From positions 1 through 64,000 of the forward strand of contig KV918938.1 in assembly GCA_002049455.2 (NCBI GenBank): a stretch of DNA of 64,000 bases, given 5' to 3'. The notes below the pieces were generated by a model. It did not search any database and had not been told where the DNA came from. It saw nothing but the letters and a program-made list of their open reading frames with translations. The DNA is from Porphyra umbilicalis (taxonomy: Eukaryota; Rhodophyta; Bangiophyceae; Bangiales; Bangiaceae). Shown one piece after another: positions 1 through 11,148 of the stretch; positions within the stretch are counted from its first letter, which is position 1, and each line of letters begins with the position of its first letter. The position numbers were made by a program, and so were the translations under genes.

Positions 1-3000
1 CGGCGTGGGTGCCCCGTTGCGCCGTCGCCGGGTACCGGCTCCTCCGCGTCAGGTCCTTGATGGACCAGCTGGCCACGCCCAGTGGGTTGACGAGCTCGAA
101 CGGAGCGACCTTAGTCGCCGCATGCGGCTGCGTGTTGTACGCCAACGTGAGCGCCGGGAGGAGCTGATTCCACGTAGTGGGGTGCTCGGCGACGTAGTGG
201 TCGATGATGCGGCCCATCCTGCGGATGAACCGCTCGGCTTGCCCGTTCGTCTGCGGTCGCGACGGTGTGGTCACCTTGGCCTCGACGGACAAAAGGTTGC
301 ACACCTGGTGCCAAAACTGCGCGGTGAACTGGGGGCCGCCGTCCGACAGGACCCGGTCAGGGGGCCCGTAGGCCCCGATCCAATAGTCCAGGAGGACGGA
401 GGCGCAGTCCACCGCGCGTATCTGACCCATCGGGATGGCGCGTACCAGCTTGGAGAACCGGTCAGTGATGACCGTGATGTACTCGTTGCCGGCGGCCGTC
501 TTGGCCAGCGGCCCGAACAGGTCCGTGGCGATGTCCTGGAGGGGTAGCGTGGCTGGGAAGAGCTGCAAGGCGGCTGCCGCCCGAAGCGGCCGGACGCGAC
601 CGCGGGCACAGCTTGCGCAGTTGCGGACGTGGAGGACGACGTCCGCCGCCATCCCGGGCCAGTAGTAATACCGCCGCATGGCCGCATACATTCGGGACTC
701 CCCCGGGTGTCCCGCCAACGTCGTCTCGTGTTCCAACCGCAGAACGCGCTCCCGCAGGGGCACCGGTACGACAATCTGGGCCACCCCGTCGTGGGTGGCC
801 CGCCGGCTCACGAGGCCATCACTGTCCTCGAAGAACGGCACAGCCCGACCAGCGTTAAGCGCCTCCACGACCTTGCGACACAGGGGATCCTCCCCTTGTG
901 CCGTGGCCACCTCGCCCTTATCAATGGCGCGCGTGGTCGGCCCGGATACGTAGTTGGCGGTCTCCAGGCCCGGGGCTGTCTCTGCCCGGGTCACGGCGAA
1001 GACGGGGAGGTCCGTGTCGTCAGCCGAGTGGTCGGTGCCCGACGTGACCAGCCGGGACTTCCCGTCGGCGAGCCAATGGGTTTGGCCGGGCTTGTACGCG
1101 ATGTCGAAGGCGAGCTCATTAAGGCGCATGCGCCAGCGAGCGAGACGCCCGTGTGCCGTCTAGTCGATGTTGAGGAGCCACCAGAGGCAGTCGTGGTCCG
1201 TCTGGACCAAGAACCGGTCGCCCTCTAGGTAGTCTCTCAACTTGAGGGAGGCCCACACGACGGCGAGGCACTCCTTCTCGGTTACACCGAAGTGGCGTTC
1301 TGCGCCTTCGAGGACGCGGCTGATGTAGGCGACGGGGCGAAGCCCGCCTTCCTGCTGCTCCTGTAGCAGGGCTGCGCCTACTTGCGTCCCGCACGCGTCT
1401 ACGTCCAACACATGCTTGTGACCGGCGCGTGGGAGGGCGAGAACAGGAGGCTGCGTCAGCCGGCGCTTCAGCTCCTCGAAGGCGACCAGCTGCTCCGGCG
1501 TCGGTGGCGGCACCGTGACCGGGGCGGTCGAGCCCATGAGGTCCGTCAGGGGGGTGGCGATCCGCGCGAAGTTCGGGACGAACCGTCGGAAGACATTGCA
1601 CATGCCGATGAAGCTCCGCACCTGAGTGCGCGTCGTTGGGAACGCCGCCTCCCGAAGGGCCTTGGTGTGGGCCTGCAACACGCCGAGGCGGCCGGGAGTG
1701 ATCTCGTGGCCGAGGTACTCCACCGTCGTCCGGAAGAAGTGGCACTTGCGCAGTTTGATGGTGACCACCGCGGCCTGTAGGAGCCCCAGGACCTCGTCTA
1801 AGTGCTGGACATGCGCCTCCTGTGTTTTGGAGTAGACGATGACGTCGTCGAGGTAGACCAGGAAGCTTTGCCACTTGACGCCGGACAGGATGATGTCTAA
1901 CGCCCGATGGAATGTCGCGGGCGCGTTCGTCAGCCCGAAAGGCATCCGCTTGTAGTGGTAGGCCCCCTTGTGGCAGACGAAGGCCGTCTTCTCCCGGTCG
2001 CCATCGGCGATCAGGACTTGCCAGTAATGGGCGTTGCAGTCCAGGGTGGAGAAGACCTTGGCCTCCCCGAGGCTGTCGATGCACTCATCCATGCGCGGCA
2101 GCGGGTAGGAGTCGCGCTTGGATACCGCATTCAGCAAGCGGTAGTCCACGCAGAACCGGAGTGTCCCATCCTTCTTGGGGACCAGGACCACGGGGAAGCC
2201 CCACTCGGAGGACGTCGGCTCGATCACGTCGGCCGCCAGTTGGCGTTCGACTTCCGCAGCCTCCGCCTCTCGCGCCTTGGGCCCGGCCCGCCGGGGCGGG
2301 ACGCGCACGGGCTTGGCCCCCGGGGTGAGCTCGATGTGATGCCTCGTGGCCTTGATCGCGCCCAGGGCTTGGCCTGACCACATCGCCTCGTGCCGGCGGA
2401 GCACCGCCCGGATCCGCTCGTGGAGGTGCGGCGGGGCCTCGGGCAGCGGGACATCCGCCACGCGCGGGGGGTTCGGTGCCGGAGGCTCGGGCGCCTCCTC
2501 GGGGGAGTCCCCCTCAAGGCGGCCCCGTCCTGTGGTGGGTTCCGCCACCAGCAGGGCCCCGTCCACAGCTGCCGTCGGGGCAAGTTCTGCCGCGGCCCCC
2601 GCGTCGGCCGGGCGGGGGGCACAGAAGGATGGGTCGCGCGCCGGCACGTCGACCCGCACCGAACCTCCCCCGTCGGCCGACGGGCGCGCGGGCAAGGCGA
2701 TGACGCCGGTCGTGAGCACCTCGACTCGGCCAATGGCCGTCTTTGGGCGGAGGGTTACCTCGCAGTCCTCGAAGTTCGAGATCACGACCGGGAAGGCGAT
2801 GTCGGGCAGAATCTCGTGGACCCCGTTGGCGACCGTCGCCCGGTACATGGTCATCAACCGGGATGCCCCGAAGACCTGCCCTAGGCCACCCCACGGGGTG
2901 CGCACCCAAGCGATCGTCGCCGACCGTGGCGCCAACTGCGTCTTGTATGCGAGCCGCAGGACGCGGGACGCCGTGGCACGGCGGTCAATCTTGTCGTTGG

Positions 3001-3691
3001 GACCCCGAACGATCGCGGACGCCGTCCCATCCCGCCACCGCACCGCTTGGTCCGACGGCAGGATGGCATGGGCCTGTGCTTCCAGGAAGTCGCATCCCAG
3101 AAGGACGGGGACGGAGAGGCTGGCGACCACATGGAAGGTGCAGGGCACGCACAGACCTCCCGCCCGGAAAAACAGGGAAATCGTTCCCGAGGTCACTAGC
3201 TGATTCCCGTTTGCGTCGCGCAGCCGGAGCCCGGCGCCGGGCGGGTGCGGCGTGATTGCCGTGTCCCATCCGTCGGGGAGGACCTCCGGTCGAATGACGC
3301 TGGCGCCTGCTCCGGTGTCGACGACCACGGAGGTCGCGATCATGTTGGACGCCCGGCGTCCCAGGGATGCCGTGATCTTGTAGTTGTGCAGCGTCCCGAG
3401 CAGGATCTCGGCATCGTCGGCCGCGGGTGCCGGCTTGGCGGGTGGCGCGGTGACCGGGGCTGGCCCCTCGACGCCGACGGTCGCAGCGTCACTGTCCGCT
3501 GCGGGACCGGTCGGGCGGGGCAGGATGCGGGGCCGAAAGGCCGGCAATGGCCGGACGCCCCGTCCACAACGCCAAAGGGCGCGCTGCCTGGCCGCCGTGA
3601 TGTAGGCCGGTCGGCCCTCCGGTTTGAGGCGAACGGCATCGGTGGGCAGCCCACGTAAGAGGCTGCCCCTTAGGCGTTTCCCTGGGCCTCG
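1..3691 (-). pseudogene. pol: Pol polyprotein (PR-RT-RNase H-integrase) with one in-frame TAG, truncated by window edge
   Basis: The frame is entered by the -1 shift. In order: aspartic protease with DTGAGASV (about 3298-3324); reverse transcriptase with the YLDDVIVYS catalytic box (about 1830-1858); RNase H starting LDVDACG (about 1384-1402); a zinc HHCC region and a D,D-35-E integrase core with LSDGGPQF and NGQAERF (about 220-700). A TAG at 1160-1162 separates RNase H (ending WWLLNID) from the tether GRLARWRMRL. The same frame continues open to the window edge, so integrase can be made only by readthrough or in an undamaged sister copy. No frameshift is seen in about 1230 codons. Confidence 0.9.
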
Positions 3692-6087
3692 TCATCGGCG
3701 GCACGCGCCGCCTCGTCGGCTTCACCTTCCGACCCGTCTTGGGTCAACTGACGCCACTCCTCCTCCGTCGTCGTCCCGTCGTCGGTCTCCTAGGCCCCCG
3801 GGTTGCGTTCCACCTCGTGGATGACGTGCACCCCCGTGGCGGCCGCCTGCGCAGTCAGGGCGGCTGCGCCGGCAGCCCCCGTCCACCGCGCCCGCCGGAC
3901 CGCTTCCCGCGCGTTACGCGCCCGCTCGTGCTGCTCCGGGGTCATTATGGGGCACTGCTCCGCCCAGTGCCCCTGGTCGTAGCACACGACGCAAGCCCCC
4001 CGACGTCGCGTAGGGCCACCAGCGGGGTACCCGCGCGGGTGAGCGGGGTCCCGCCCGGCATGGCTATACGCCACGTTGGGGCGTCTCGGGAAGGGGACTG
4101 CTGCGCCCAGCCGGGACCCGGCGGCTCCGGAAGCGGCGGGACCTGGCCCCCGCGTCAACGGTGACGCGAACTCCGTCGTGCGGCGGTACCCCGCTCGGGG
4201 AGCCTGGGTCGGGCCCCAACCCGACGAGGCTGGGCTTCCGGTGCCGGCGACGAAGGCCACGGGGCTCTCTCCCTCGCGGGCGGCCAGGGCGGCCTGTGCC
4301 GCCTGCCAATCACAAGGTGTGGCGGTCGCATCGACCGTGGCCACGTCGCCATCGGCCTGGGAGGCGCCCCCGAGGGCCTTGGACGCGGGTGCCTTGCTCC
4401 GCGGGGTCAACGACAGCCGGTTCCGTGCCGGTGGCTTCGGTGCGAACTTCACCTTGTGCAGGGCCCGGGAAGACTTCCCTTCCCGATCGAGGTAGGCCTT
4501 CAATTTCGTGAACGACCGCCCGGCCGTGTTGTACCGCCGTGCGGCGGCCCGGAGGGACTCGGAGACCCCTTGCACCAGCACCGCCTTGAGCTCCTTGCCG
4601 TCCAAGAGGGCCCCGAGGGCGGCGTTCAACGCCACGATGCGGTCCCCGAACTGCCCCTCGGTCTCCCACGCGTGCTGCTTGGCGTACTGCAGCTCGCGGA
4701 GGCGGTCGGAGAAGACGTCCTCGTCGAGGTACTCCTCCAGCAGTTCACGGATGATGTGCTTGAACTTGGGCTGGGCGGCCACCGCCGCCGTGTCGCTGCC
4801 CATCAGCACCACGCGGCGGATAACCACCATGACGGGCTCGGAGACCAGCCACTGAAGCAGGTACACCGCGGCCCCTTCGGCCACGCCGAGGGCGTCGCAG
4901 GAGTTCTTGAGCTTCCGAAGGAAGTTGACGACGCTCACGCGATCCTTGGCGTCCCAACGCCGGTCCTCCGCGAGCATCATTTCCTTGATGTCCCGCCGGT
5001 TATACCGCTGTTGCGCCCGCTGCGTGCGCGAGAACCCGGGTGTGCGGTCGTACAGGCGGTATGAGTCCGTCTTGAACAGGGGCACAAACCTGGGGTCTGT
5101 GACCGGCTCCAACCGCTGGTCGCGCCGCAGGCGCCGGACCGCCTCGCCCACGATAGACTCGCGGAATTCCGCCATCGACGCCGCCGGCTCGGCCGTCTCT
5201 TCCGAATCCGCCCCACTGTCGGAAGAATGGGCCCCCGCATGGACGCCGCCCGCCGGGGACGTGGCCCAGCCGGGCGCGGGCGCCGCCGACCGGGTTGACG
5301 CGCTCGGCCCCGCCCGCGGGGCCACGCGAGTCGGCCCAGGCAGCGCGTCGGGCACAGCTGCCGAGGAGGCCGTCTCGAAGATCTGGTCCCGCAGGCGGCG
5401 GAGCTCCCCCAGCTCCTGTCGCATCTCGGTCATGAGCAGCTGCGACTCTGTCGTGTCGGCGACCGTCTCGGGGCGGCGTCCGCCCGATCGCCGCGACCCG
5501 CGCACGGAGCGCCCACGGCGTCCCGGTCGGGTCCCCATCTGGGCTGCGCTGCCGTCCGTTGGCGGCGAGGCCCCGCGACGGCGCTCAGTGCGCGCCGCCG
5601 CCCACGCGGAGAACGTCTCCTCCGCCTCCGTCGTATCCAGCTCCGTCGCATCTGCGTCCACCCGTCGGCGCGCGGCAGACGACGGGGGAGGACGGATCGC
5701 ATCTGCGTCCCGGCGCCGCGGCGGGGCGAAAACGCCGCTCCGACGCGCCAGGTCCCGGGGGGTGTTCGCGGGCCCCCCCGGGCCCCGTTGGGATGCCATC
5801 CCCGTCAGCCCCTGATCTGAAGCGACGGCTCGGTCGGTCGCCGCGGGATGCGAGTGGTCGGGGTCAAAGGGCAACGTGCCGTGCACCGTCGCCACCGAAC
5901 CACCGCCCGCCGTCGACGCCGCCGGGCCCCCTCGCCCCAGGGCGATGAGGTCTGGCAAGGAGGGCAGCCCGCCCCGTCCGTCCATCCGGGCCCCGGTGGC
6001 CGCGCCGACGTCGCCGTCGCTCACGACCGCCCGGGGAGCGCCCCCGGCGACAGAAGAGGAAGAAGAAGAGGAATCGACGCGGTCCAT
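3670..6087 (-). CDS. gag: Gag polyprotein of the gypsy element
   Basis: The nucleocapsid/capsid precursor packages element RNA into virus-like particles. The first ATG (6087) opens with a Ser-rich stretch, then a long Arg/Ala/Pro-rich disordered region, a predicted helical retrotransposon-gag domain (about 4.4-5.1 kb), and a CCHC knuckle CVVCYDQGHWAEQC (CX2CX4HX4C) near 3950-3990. A TAG at 3790-3792 would end the protein. The same frame then continues with an acidic tail of about 39 codons to a TAA at 3670-3672, immediately after the slippery site at 3676-3682. Because the frameshift signal lies beyond the TAG, the ancestral gag most likely ended at the TAA and the TAG is a later lesion (inference). 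The frame is open further upstream, but the ATG at 6087 is the first plausible start after the PBS. Confidence 0.85.
3676..3682 (-). other. -1 ribosomal frameshift heptamer GGGAAAC between gag and pol
   Basis: The minus strand reads CAG GGA AAC GCC TAA in the gag frame, so G GGA AAC matches the X XXY YYZ slippery pattern in the correct phase, one codon before the gag stop. The -1 frame is open from 3691 and runs straight into protease-RT. The same heptamer is a known retroviral slip site. Downstream structure was not folded. Confidence 0.75.
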
Positions 6088-6189
6088 GGCCCCGGGGGCC
6101 GCGACGCGTACCGTGAGGTGATCCTCCAACGAACCGGTACAACCTCGAGATCGGGGCCGGGGGTCGTGCGACCGGGCGTGGACCAATGG

Positions 6190-6206
6190 TCTCACCCGGA
6201 GCGCCA
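6190..6206 (-). other. Primer binding site of the gypsy element
   Basis: TGGCGCTCCGGGTGAGA starts two bases downstream of the LTR end. The TGG complements a tRNA 3' CCA tail, as usual for gypsy elements primed by a complete tRNA. I cannot name the tRNA from this sequence alone. Confidence 0.65.
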
Positions 6207-6208
6207 AA

Positions 6209-6796
6209 TGTAGCACAACCCCGTAGCCACGGGCTCGAAGAGGGAAGTATTCCACCGCTGCCGTCCCAAGATCGTGCCCCCTATAGGATCACTCGATCCG
6301 GGAAGAGGGGCCGCCAAAGGTACAAGACAAAAGGCACGGTTTCCTTGCCGGCGACGACGGTGCCTCCCACCGTCGTCGCCCTTCGTCCTAAAAAGGGCGG
6401 AAACCGTTGCGTGGGCCCAATTCCCCTAATGGGAATTGGCCCGCGCCGCCGACCAACCAATATCACTAAGAACAATGCAAGACAAGTCCCCCAATGCGGT
6501 AAGTAGAGACGAGGGGGAATCGGGACCGGGCGCCACCGCCTGACGTGGCGGCCTCTGGCGTGGCCACGCGGCGGCGCGCGCGCGCCACATAACCGCCCCG
6601 CCCAGCGACGCCCTGGTGGCCGTTCGTGCGTGGCCCGGGTGCCCGTGCCCCCGACAGCTGCCCAGTCGGCGCCGGGGCGCCACCCGCGGGGGCGTGGCGG
6701 CCGTGCCGCCCGCCCCGCTGCTTGCGACGCGCAGGCCGCGCCCGTCCGGTCCCCGCCGGGGGTTCCCAGCACCACCCCCATCCCGGTGGTGCTACA
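6209..6796 (-). repeat. 5' LTR of the gypsy element
   Basis: On the minus strand the 588-bp segment begins TGTAGCACC and ends GTGCTACA, so its ends form an 8-bp inverted repeat of the TG...CA type expected of an LTR. A primer binding site follows two bases after its end, which fixes the boundary. It contains two small hairpins: a perfect 13-bp stem with a 5-base loop at 6350-6380, and an imperfect palindrome around 6415-6441. The partner LTR is outside the window. Confidence 0.8.
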
Positions 6797-8679
6797 GACA
6801 CGTTACGCTCGCTTCATCTCTCCGATGAGGTCACCGGGGTGCGAGGGCGTCAAAGCCTTCTCGATTGGCTGGGGAGGGGTACAGACCCGTTGGACTTTTC
6901 CATCATTTGTCGATGCCCACCGCATGTTGAACAATATCGTGGCCCATGTTTTTACCAGTTTGGCAGGCGCAGGTCTGGTGGTCCAATGCCGTTTCAATGG
7001 CGCAGCATGCTTACCTCCTATGCCAGCGTGACGGAAGATTCATATCGGATAGCACGCAGGTGCCTGCACGGCACCACAAAAGTCGGATAGCTGACTTTTG
7101 CTTCATCGTCGGCGAGCCCCCTGTGTCGAATGCTCCCGTGTATGCCGAGAAGCTCACAACGGGGGGCCGCTCCATCATTGCGCCCACGCCTCGTACGAGG
7201 TCTCCTGCGGGCGCCCGCGGCGGCCCTTGGCGGCACCTCCACCACGAGATTGTGGCCCGTGCCAGTGGCGGTCGCGGCGCTGATGCTGGTGACGTCAGCC
7301 TCATCCCCCGGTACTCACTCGACGATAACACCGGCGCCTCCCTACTGCATTCGCTGGTGCTCTTCCCCACGCTCCTACGCACGACGGGTTCGGGGCGCCC
7401 TGTACGCCTCCACCACGACTGTCTTTGAGTTCATCGATTGGCAGTGGCGGTGGGCTTCGGTCGAGGTCGCAAGCCTGAAACCAATTCTCTCGGTGATGCG
7501 CAAGGCGCACTTAACTTCTGGGTTCTACGACCAGTGAGAAGAATAGCCAATGCGAGAGGCCAAGATGAGCGTCCGGAGGGCTGACATCGAGTACCAGAAA
7601 TCCCGCAACCCCGTGTGCGTGCAGCCCCAGGCCCGCGCGGTGTGGGCTTTGGCGCACGGCGCGCTCGTTACAGCCCCTGAGAGGCACCGCCACCTGATGG
7701 TTGTCGTGTGTCAGTATTGATAGCTGCGGTGGACAAGAGATGACGTCCGCCTCACAGTCAGAGAAGTGGAGGCGTGGGTTGAAGAAGAGACGCACTGCGT
7801 CTTGCCGCCGTGAAGAACCGAGGCGGCGCGAGGGCTACTCTCCCGGTCTCTTCATGCCCCTCCCTTGCAGTACTCGCCGACTGCCGGCGCGCCTGACCCT
7901 ACCAAAGCCGTAATCAGCCGGCTGCTCGACGAGCTCTGACGATGCTCCCCCACCACCGGCCGCTTTTCGGCCTGCGAGCCGCCTCAGGCGGCGTCGCTGT
8001 TGTTCCGCCGGCTGCTGGCAGAGCTTCGGCTCATGCGCCTCGCGGCGATGGTCGTCACATTGTACGGCTCCCACTCCCTACAGAGCGGGGCAGCGGCCGC
8101 CGCCTCGGCGGTGGGGGTTCCGCAAGGTTTCATCGCCGAGCTGTCTGCCAAAACAAAGCGCATCGTGGCTGCCAGCTACACCTCGGCGCTGACGCTCCCA
8201 ACCGACTTCGTTACGTTCTTTTTAAACATTCTGCTCCTGCCTACGGCACGAGTGCCCTCCTGTACGGCATCTCGTGGACTTAAGTGGTCCATCTTTCCGT
8301 ATATGCGGGCGTATCTTGCTGAAAAATAATGTCTTGGGGCGCCTGCGTGGTGGGATAGACTTTCATGGACACCATATTTCGGGATTGGGCTTGCTCCAAG
8401 TCCCTCGCACCGTATTGGCCCCGCACCTGCCCCGGAACGCTCCACAGGACTGAGGCAGGTGTCCCAAGACACCCCCTTTTTGTCGACACCCGGCGACGGC
8501 ACGAATGCGCGGCGGGGGGGTTGGCCGCAGGCGTCGCCGTGTCCTGTCTCGCTACGGTATGCTTGGATCGTCCACTGTTATTGCGTCCCGCTCGCCACCC
8601 CAGGCACAGAGCGCTGTATTATGTTTAGCACGTAGGTTGAACCAGGTTTCCAACGAGGTGAGCGAGACGGCTCATCCAA
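6797..8679. other. No recognisable gene
   Basis: Only short overlapping frames in all phases, none with a recognisable domain, ATG context and codon pattern. It separates the gypsy LTR from the first IS630-like copy. I see no tRNA, LTR or terminal inverted repeat here. Confidence 0.5.
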
Positions 8680-9757
8680 CCGGAACTCCATCAAACAGCC
8701 TTCTGGGCACTACATGATCGCTTAGAAACTCCGGTCTGACGGTTCACAGACTCCAAGTCAGTCCACCTCTTGGGCATGGGCCGAGGTCGAGAGAGTCCAG
8801 AAAATCGGGGCCCTATCGCGATGCCATCTTTTTCTACCCAAGGCAAATAGCGGCTACTTTTCACACAGGCCTCTACTAACAAACAGCCAGGTCCAGTGAA
8901 GGGTCTCTGCTGACGTGCTGCATCCCTTGCTGCACGTTCACCAACTTTCCCTCGCTCTCCTTCATCATGTTCGACGATACGGCGCGGATGCTGGTCGTCT
9001 CCTGGGTTTAATTTGAAGGTTTTAGCACGGCGGAGGCGGCGAGGCGCCTAGCGTGCGACCGCGGCACGGCGGCGGCTTGGATCAAGGCGTACAGGGACAC
9101 CGCCGAGTGGTGGCCGCACCCGGCCATCCGTTATCGTCATGCAGACAATGTTCGGTTCGACGAGCACTTTGTCCGCGCTGTGAATGCCGTCATCATGTCG
9201 GACCCGGAGCAGCTGTTAGTTGAAATGAAGGACGTGTTTATGTGTTTATCAACTTTGCCGGGTTATCGCGACTCCTACAAGTGCTCAATCTCCGCCCTCG
9301 ACCGCGTGCTGAAATCTGCGGGCTACTCTTACAAGCAGCTGTATCGCATGTGCCGCGAACGTGATCAAGCCAGGCGGGCGGTTTTCGCCACTCTATTCTT
9401 GTCAGTTCCGCTTCGGTGCCTCGTTTCCGCCGACGAGACCCACAAGGACGGCGGGGACTTGCGGCGACGACATGGTCGCTGGCTCCTCGGCGCGCGTTTC
9501 GAGTGTCAGTCGCGTGACCGGAGGGCGATGCTGAGGACTTCAACGATGATGGCCGTTTCCTACACGGATGGGGTGCTACACTCGGTTACCACCCCCACTC
9601 CCTCTTTGAAGAACTCAGACGATTGGCTTCTCTTCCTCAACGAGCTATTGCCGACGATGAACCGGTTTTTGCCTGGTCTACCGTGGAGGCTGCAACAAGA
9701 CCGGTGTGTTCTACTTGACGACAACGCACCTATCCACTCGGCCGAGGCGGATGCTTT

Positions 9758-9765
9758 CATTCGAG
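9758..9765. repeat. 8-bp target-site duplication CATTCGAG (second copy at 11149-11156)
   Basis: Identical octamers directly abut the two inverted termini of the nested element. One of them is native transposase coding sequence, by comparison with the intact copy. Confidence 0.9.
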
Positions 9766-11148
9766 TAGGCTTGTACTTTTCGCCCCCGAACCCGGGGGGT
9801 GTGACCGTTTCACGCTCGATCACGCCCGATCACGGGATAATCACGCCCTGTTTGGGGGCGTGAACACACAAAGTTGGCACCCATTGTCCATCGAATCCAC
9901 TTTTTCGGTGATTATGTGGTACCCCTTTGGTAAGGGCGGCGATCATTGTGACCTGCTCTAGGGCTACATTGAACGATTCTATCACAAACCGAAGGCTGAC
10001 TTGGCATCCTTCAAAGATCACTCTGTGTCAAGCTGGTTAAAGAGGAGGATGCATCCCCCATCGTGGGTAGCCGACGTGTAGATGGCCTTGACCGTAGGTC
10101 ACTGGAAAAGCGGCGGCCGCCACTGAAAGTCCAGGAACGGTGGCCGAGGCTGCCGCTAACATACGAGAAGCGGCCGTGTATACAACCACGGGCACGTCTT
10201 CGGAGGCCGTGGCCATAGCCGCCGCCGCCTTGGGCATTTCAGCCGCCGCCGCAGCGGCGGCCACCTTGAACACGACATTCACAATACAGCCATTAATGGT
10301 CGCCACCGCGGCCTGGATGGCGCCACGCCACCCTCCCTAGTTGTGGCCGTTGCTGGCAAAGAGCGAGGCGGTGACGGTTCTAGCTGCTGACCGCGTGAGC
10401 TCCTGTGGCTGCGCTAGTGTCGGGACCACGCGTTTGGGGGTGAAGTGCCAGTCGAGCCACTTGCAAGCCTTCGCGCGGAGTTCGGGCGCCGCGGTTGCCA
10501 TGCCGGTCACCGGCGCCGCAACGTACTGCAACAGGGCAGCATCGGTAGCATCGGTTACGGATGCTTTTACAGAGACCACCAGATGTACGGGGACTGTCCG
10601 CGGCGCTGCCTGCGGCGGGGTGGTGGGCTTGACCGGTGCCGCGGGCCCAGCCTTGTTGGCTGGCTGTGCAGCCACATACTCAGCAGGCCCCTCGGCAATC
10701 GCCACCGCCACCGCCGCGGCATCGCAAACAACATTGGCAGCCGCCCACGCCGCGTCTGGAGGCACACCGTGGCGGCTTGTAGAACACACGCACAGCCACG
10801 TGACAGCCGCAGTCGCAAAAGCTGCCGTCGCAGCCGCAGCCACTGACGAAGACCATATGAGAGGTGTACTGTACCAATCTGGAAGAGAGCGTACCCCATA
10901 ATGTTTGGGGCATTGCGAGGACCGGCCAGGCTACCGTCTTGGGGCGCAGCAGGGCGCCCCGGCCCTCGTCCCCAGTGCATTGGATTGCACTGTGGTAAGT
11001 CCGTCGTTGGACTAATTATTTCATGAGATAACGCCCCAGTTCACGCCCTTTTCAGCTGGGGCGTGATGAGTGATCACGTAAAAAACGTGCATGTGATCAC
11101 GTAGAACGAGACTTCCCGATCACGTAAAGGGCGTGAAGTACAAGCCTA
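9766..11148. mobile_element. Nested DNA transposon with 8-bp target duplication (hAT-like, non-autonomous)
   Basis: The ends are TAGGCTTGTACTTTTCGCC and, read inward from the right, TAGGCTTGTACTTCACGCC: 13 identical terminal bases plus imperfect extension. CATTCGAG flanks both sides (9758-9765 and 11149-11156), an 8-bp target-site duplication made within the transposase gene. Both subterminal regions repeat GATCACG and GGGCGTGA motifs in both orientations, as transposase-binding arrays do. 8-bp duplications are typical of hAT but also occur in P, Merlin and KDZ elements; the hAT terminal consensus is only partly met. No transposase domain is visible inside; it holds an Ala-rich frame. Confidence 0.88.
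10037..10930 (-). pseudogene. Ala-rich open frame inside the nested element (strand uncertain)
   Basis: The minus frame is open for about 298 codons except for one TAG at 10337-10339; it is Ala-rich with runs such as AAAAAAAA and has no domain I recognise. The plus strand is also open (10140-10901) with a TAG at the same spot, because the site is the palindrome CTAG. GCN/NGC-rich DNA gives Ala-rich frames on both strands, so I cannot say which, if either, is coding. It resembles in composition the Ala-rich blocks at 19-21 kb and 26-28 kb. Confidence 0.3.

Larger units (their letters stand above)
1..6796 (-). mobile_element. Ty3/gypsy LTR retrotransposon, 3' part cut by window edge
   Basis: Read on the minus strand the order is 5' LTR, primer binding site, gag, protease, reverse transcriptase, RNase H, integrase; this PR-RT-RH-IN order is the Ty3/gypsy arrangement. 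The 3' LTR and the integrase C-terminus lie beyond position 1, so no target-site duplication can be checked. Gag and pol are in different frames, joined by a canonical -1 slippery heptamer. Two isolated TAG codons (3790-3792 and 1160-1162) interrupt otherwise open frames, so this copy is probably not active as it stands. Confidence 0.93.

Noticed and set aside
1160-1162. Genome-wide reassignment of TAG to a sense codon
   Set aside because: Not accepted as the main explanation: TGA and TAA also interrupt element genes, one gene seems to end in TAG, and no leaky-stop context (CARYYA) follows the TAG codons. Kept only as an alternative in the findings.
9150-9165. GGTTCGA word resembling a tRNA B box (also at 22290)
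   Set aside because: Lies inside the transposase coding sequence in both copies; no A box or cloverleaf around it.
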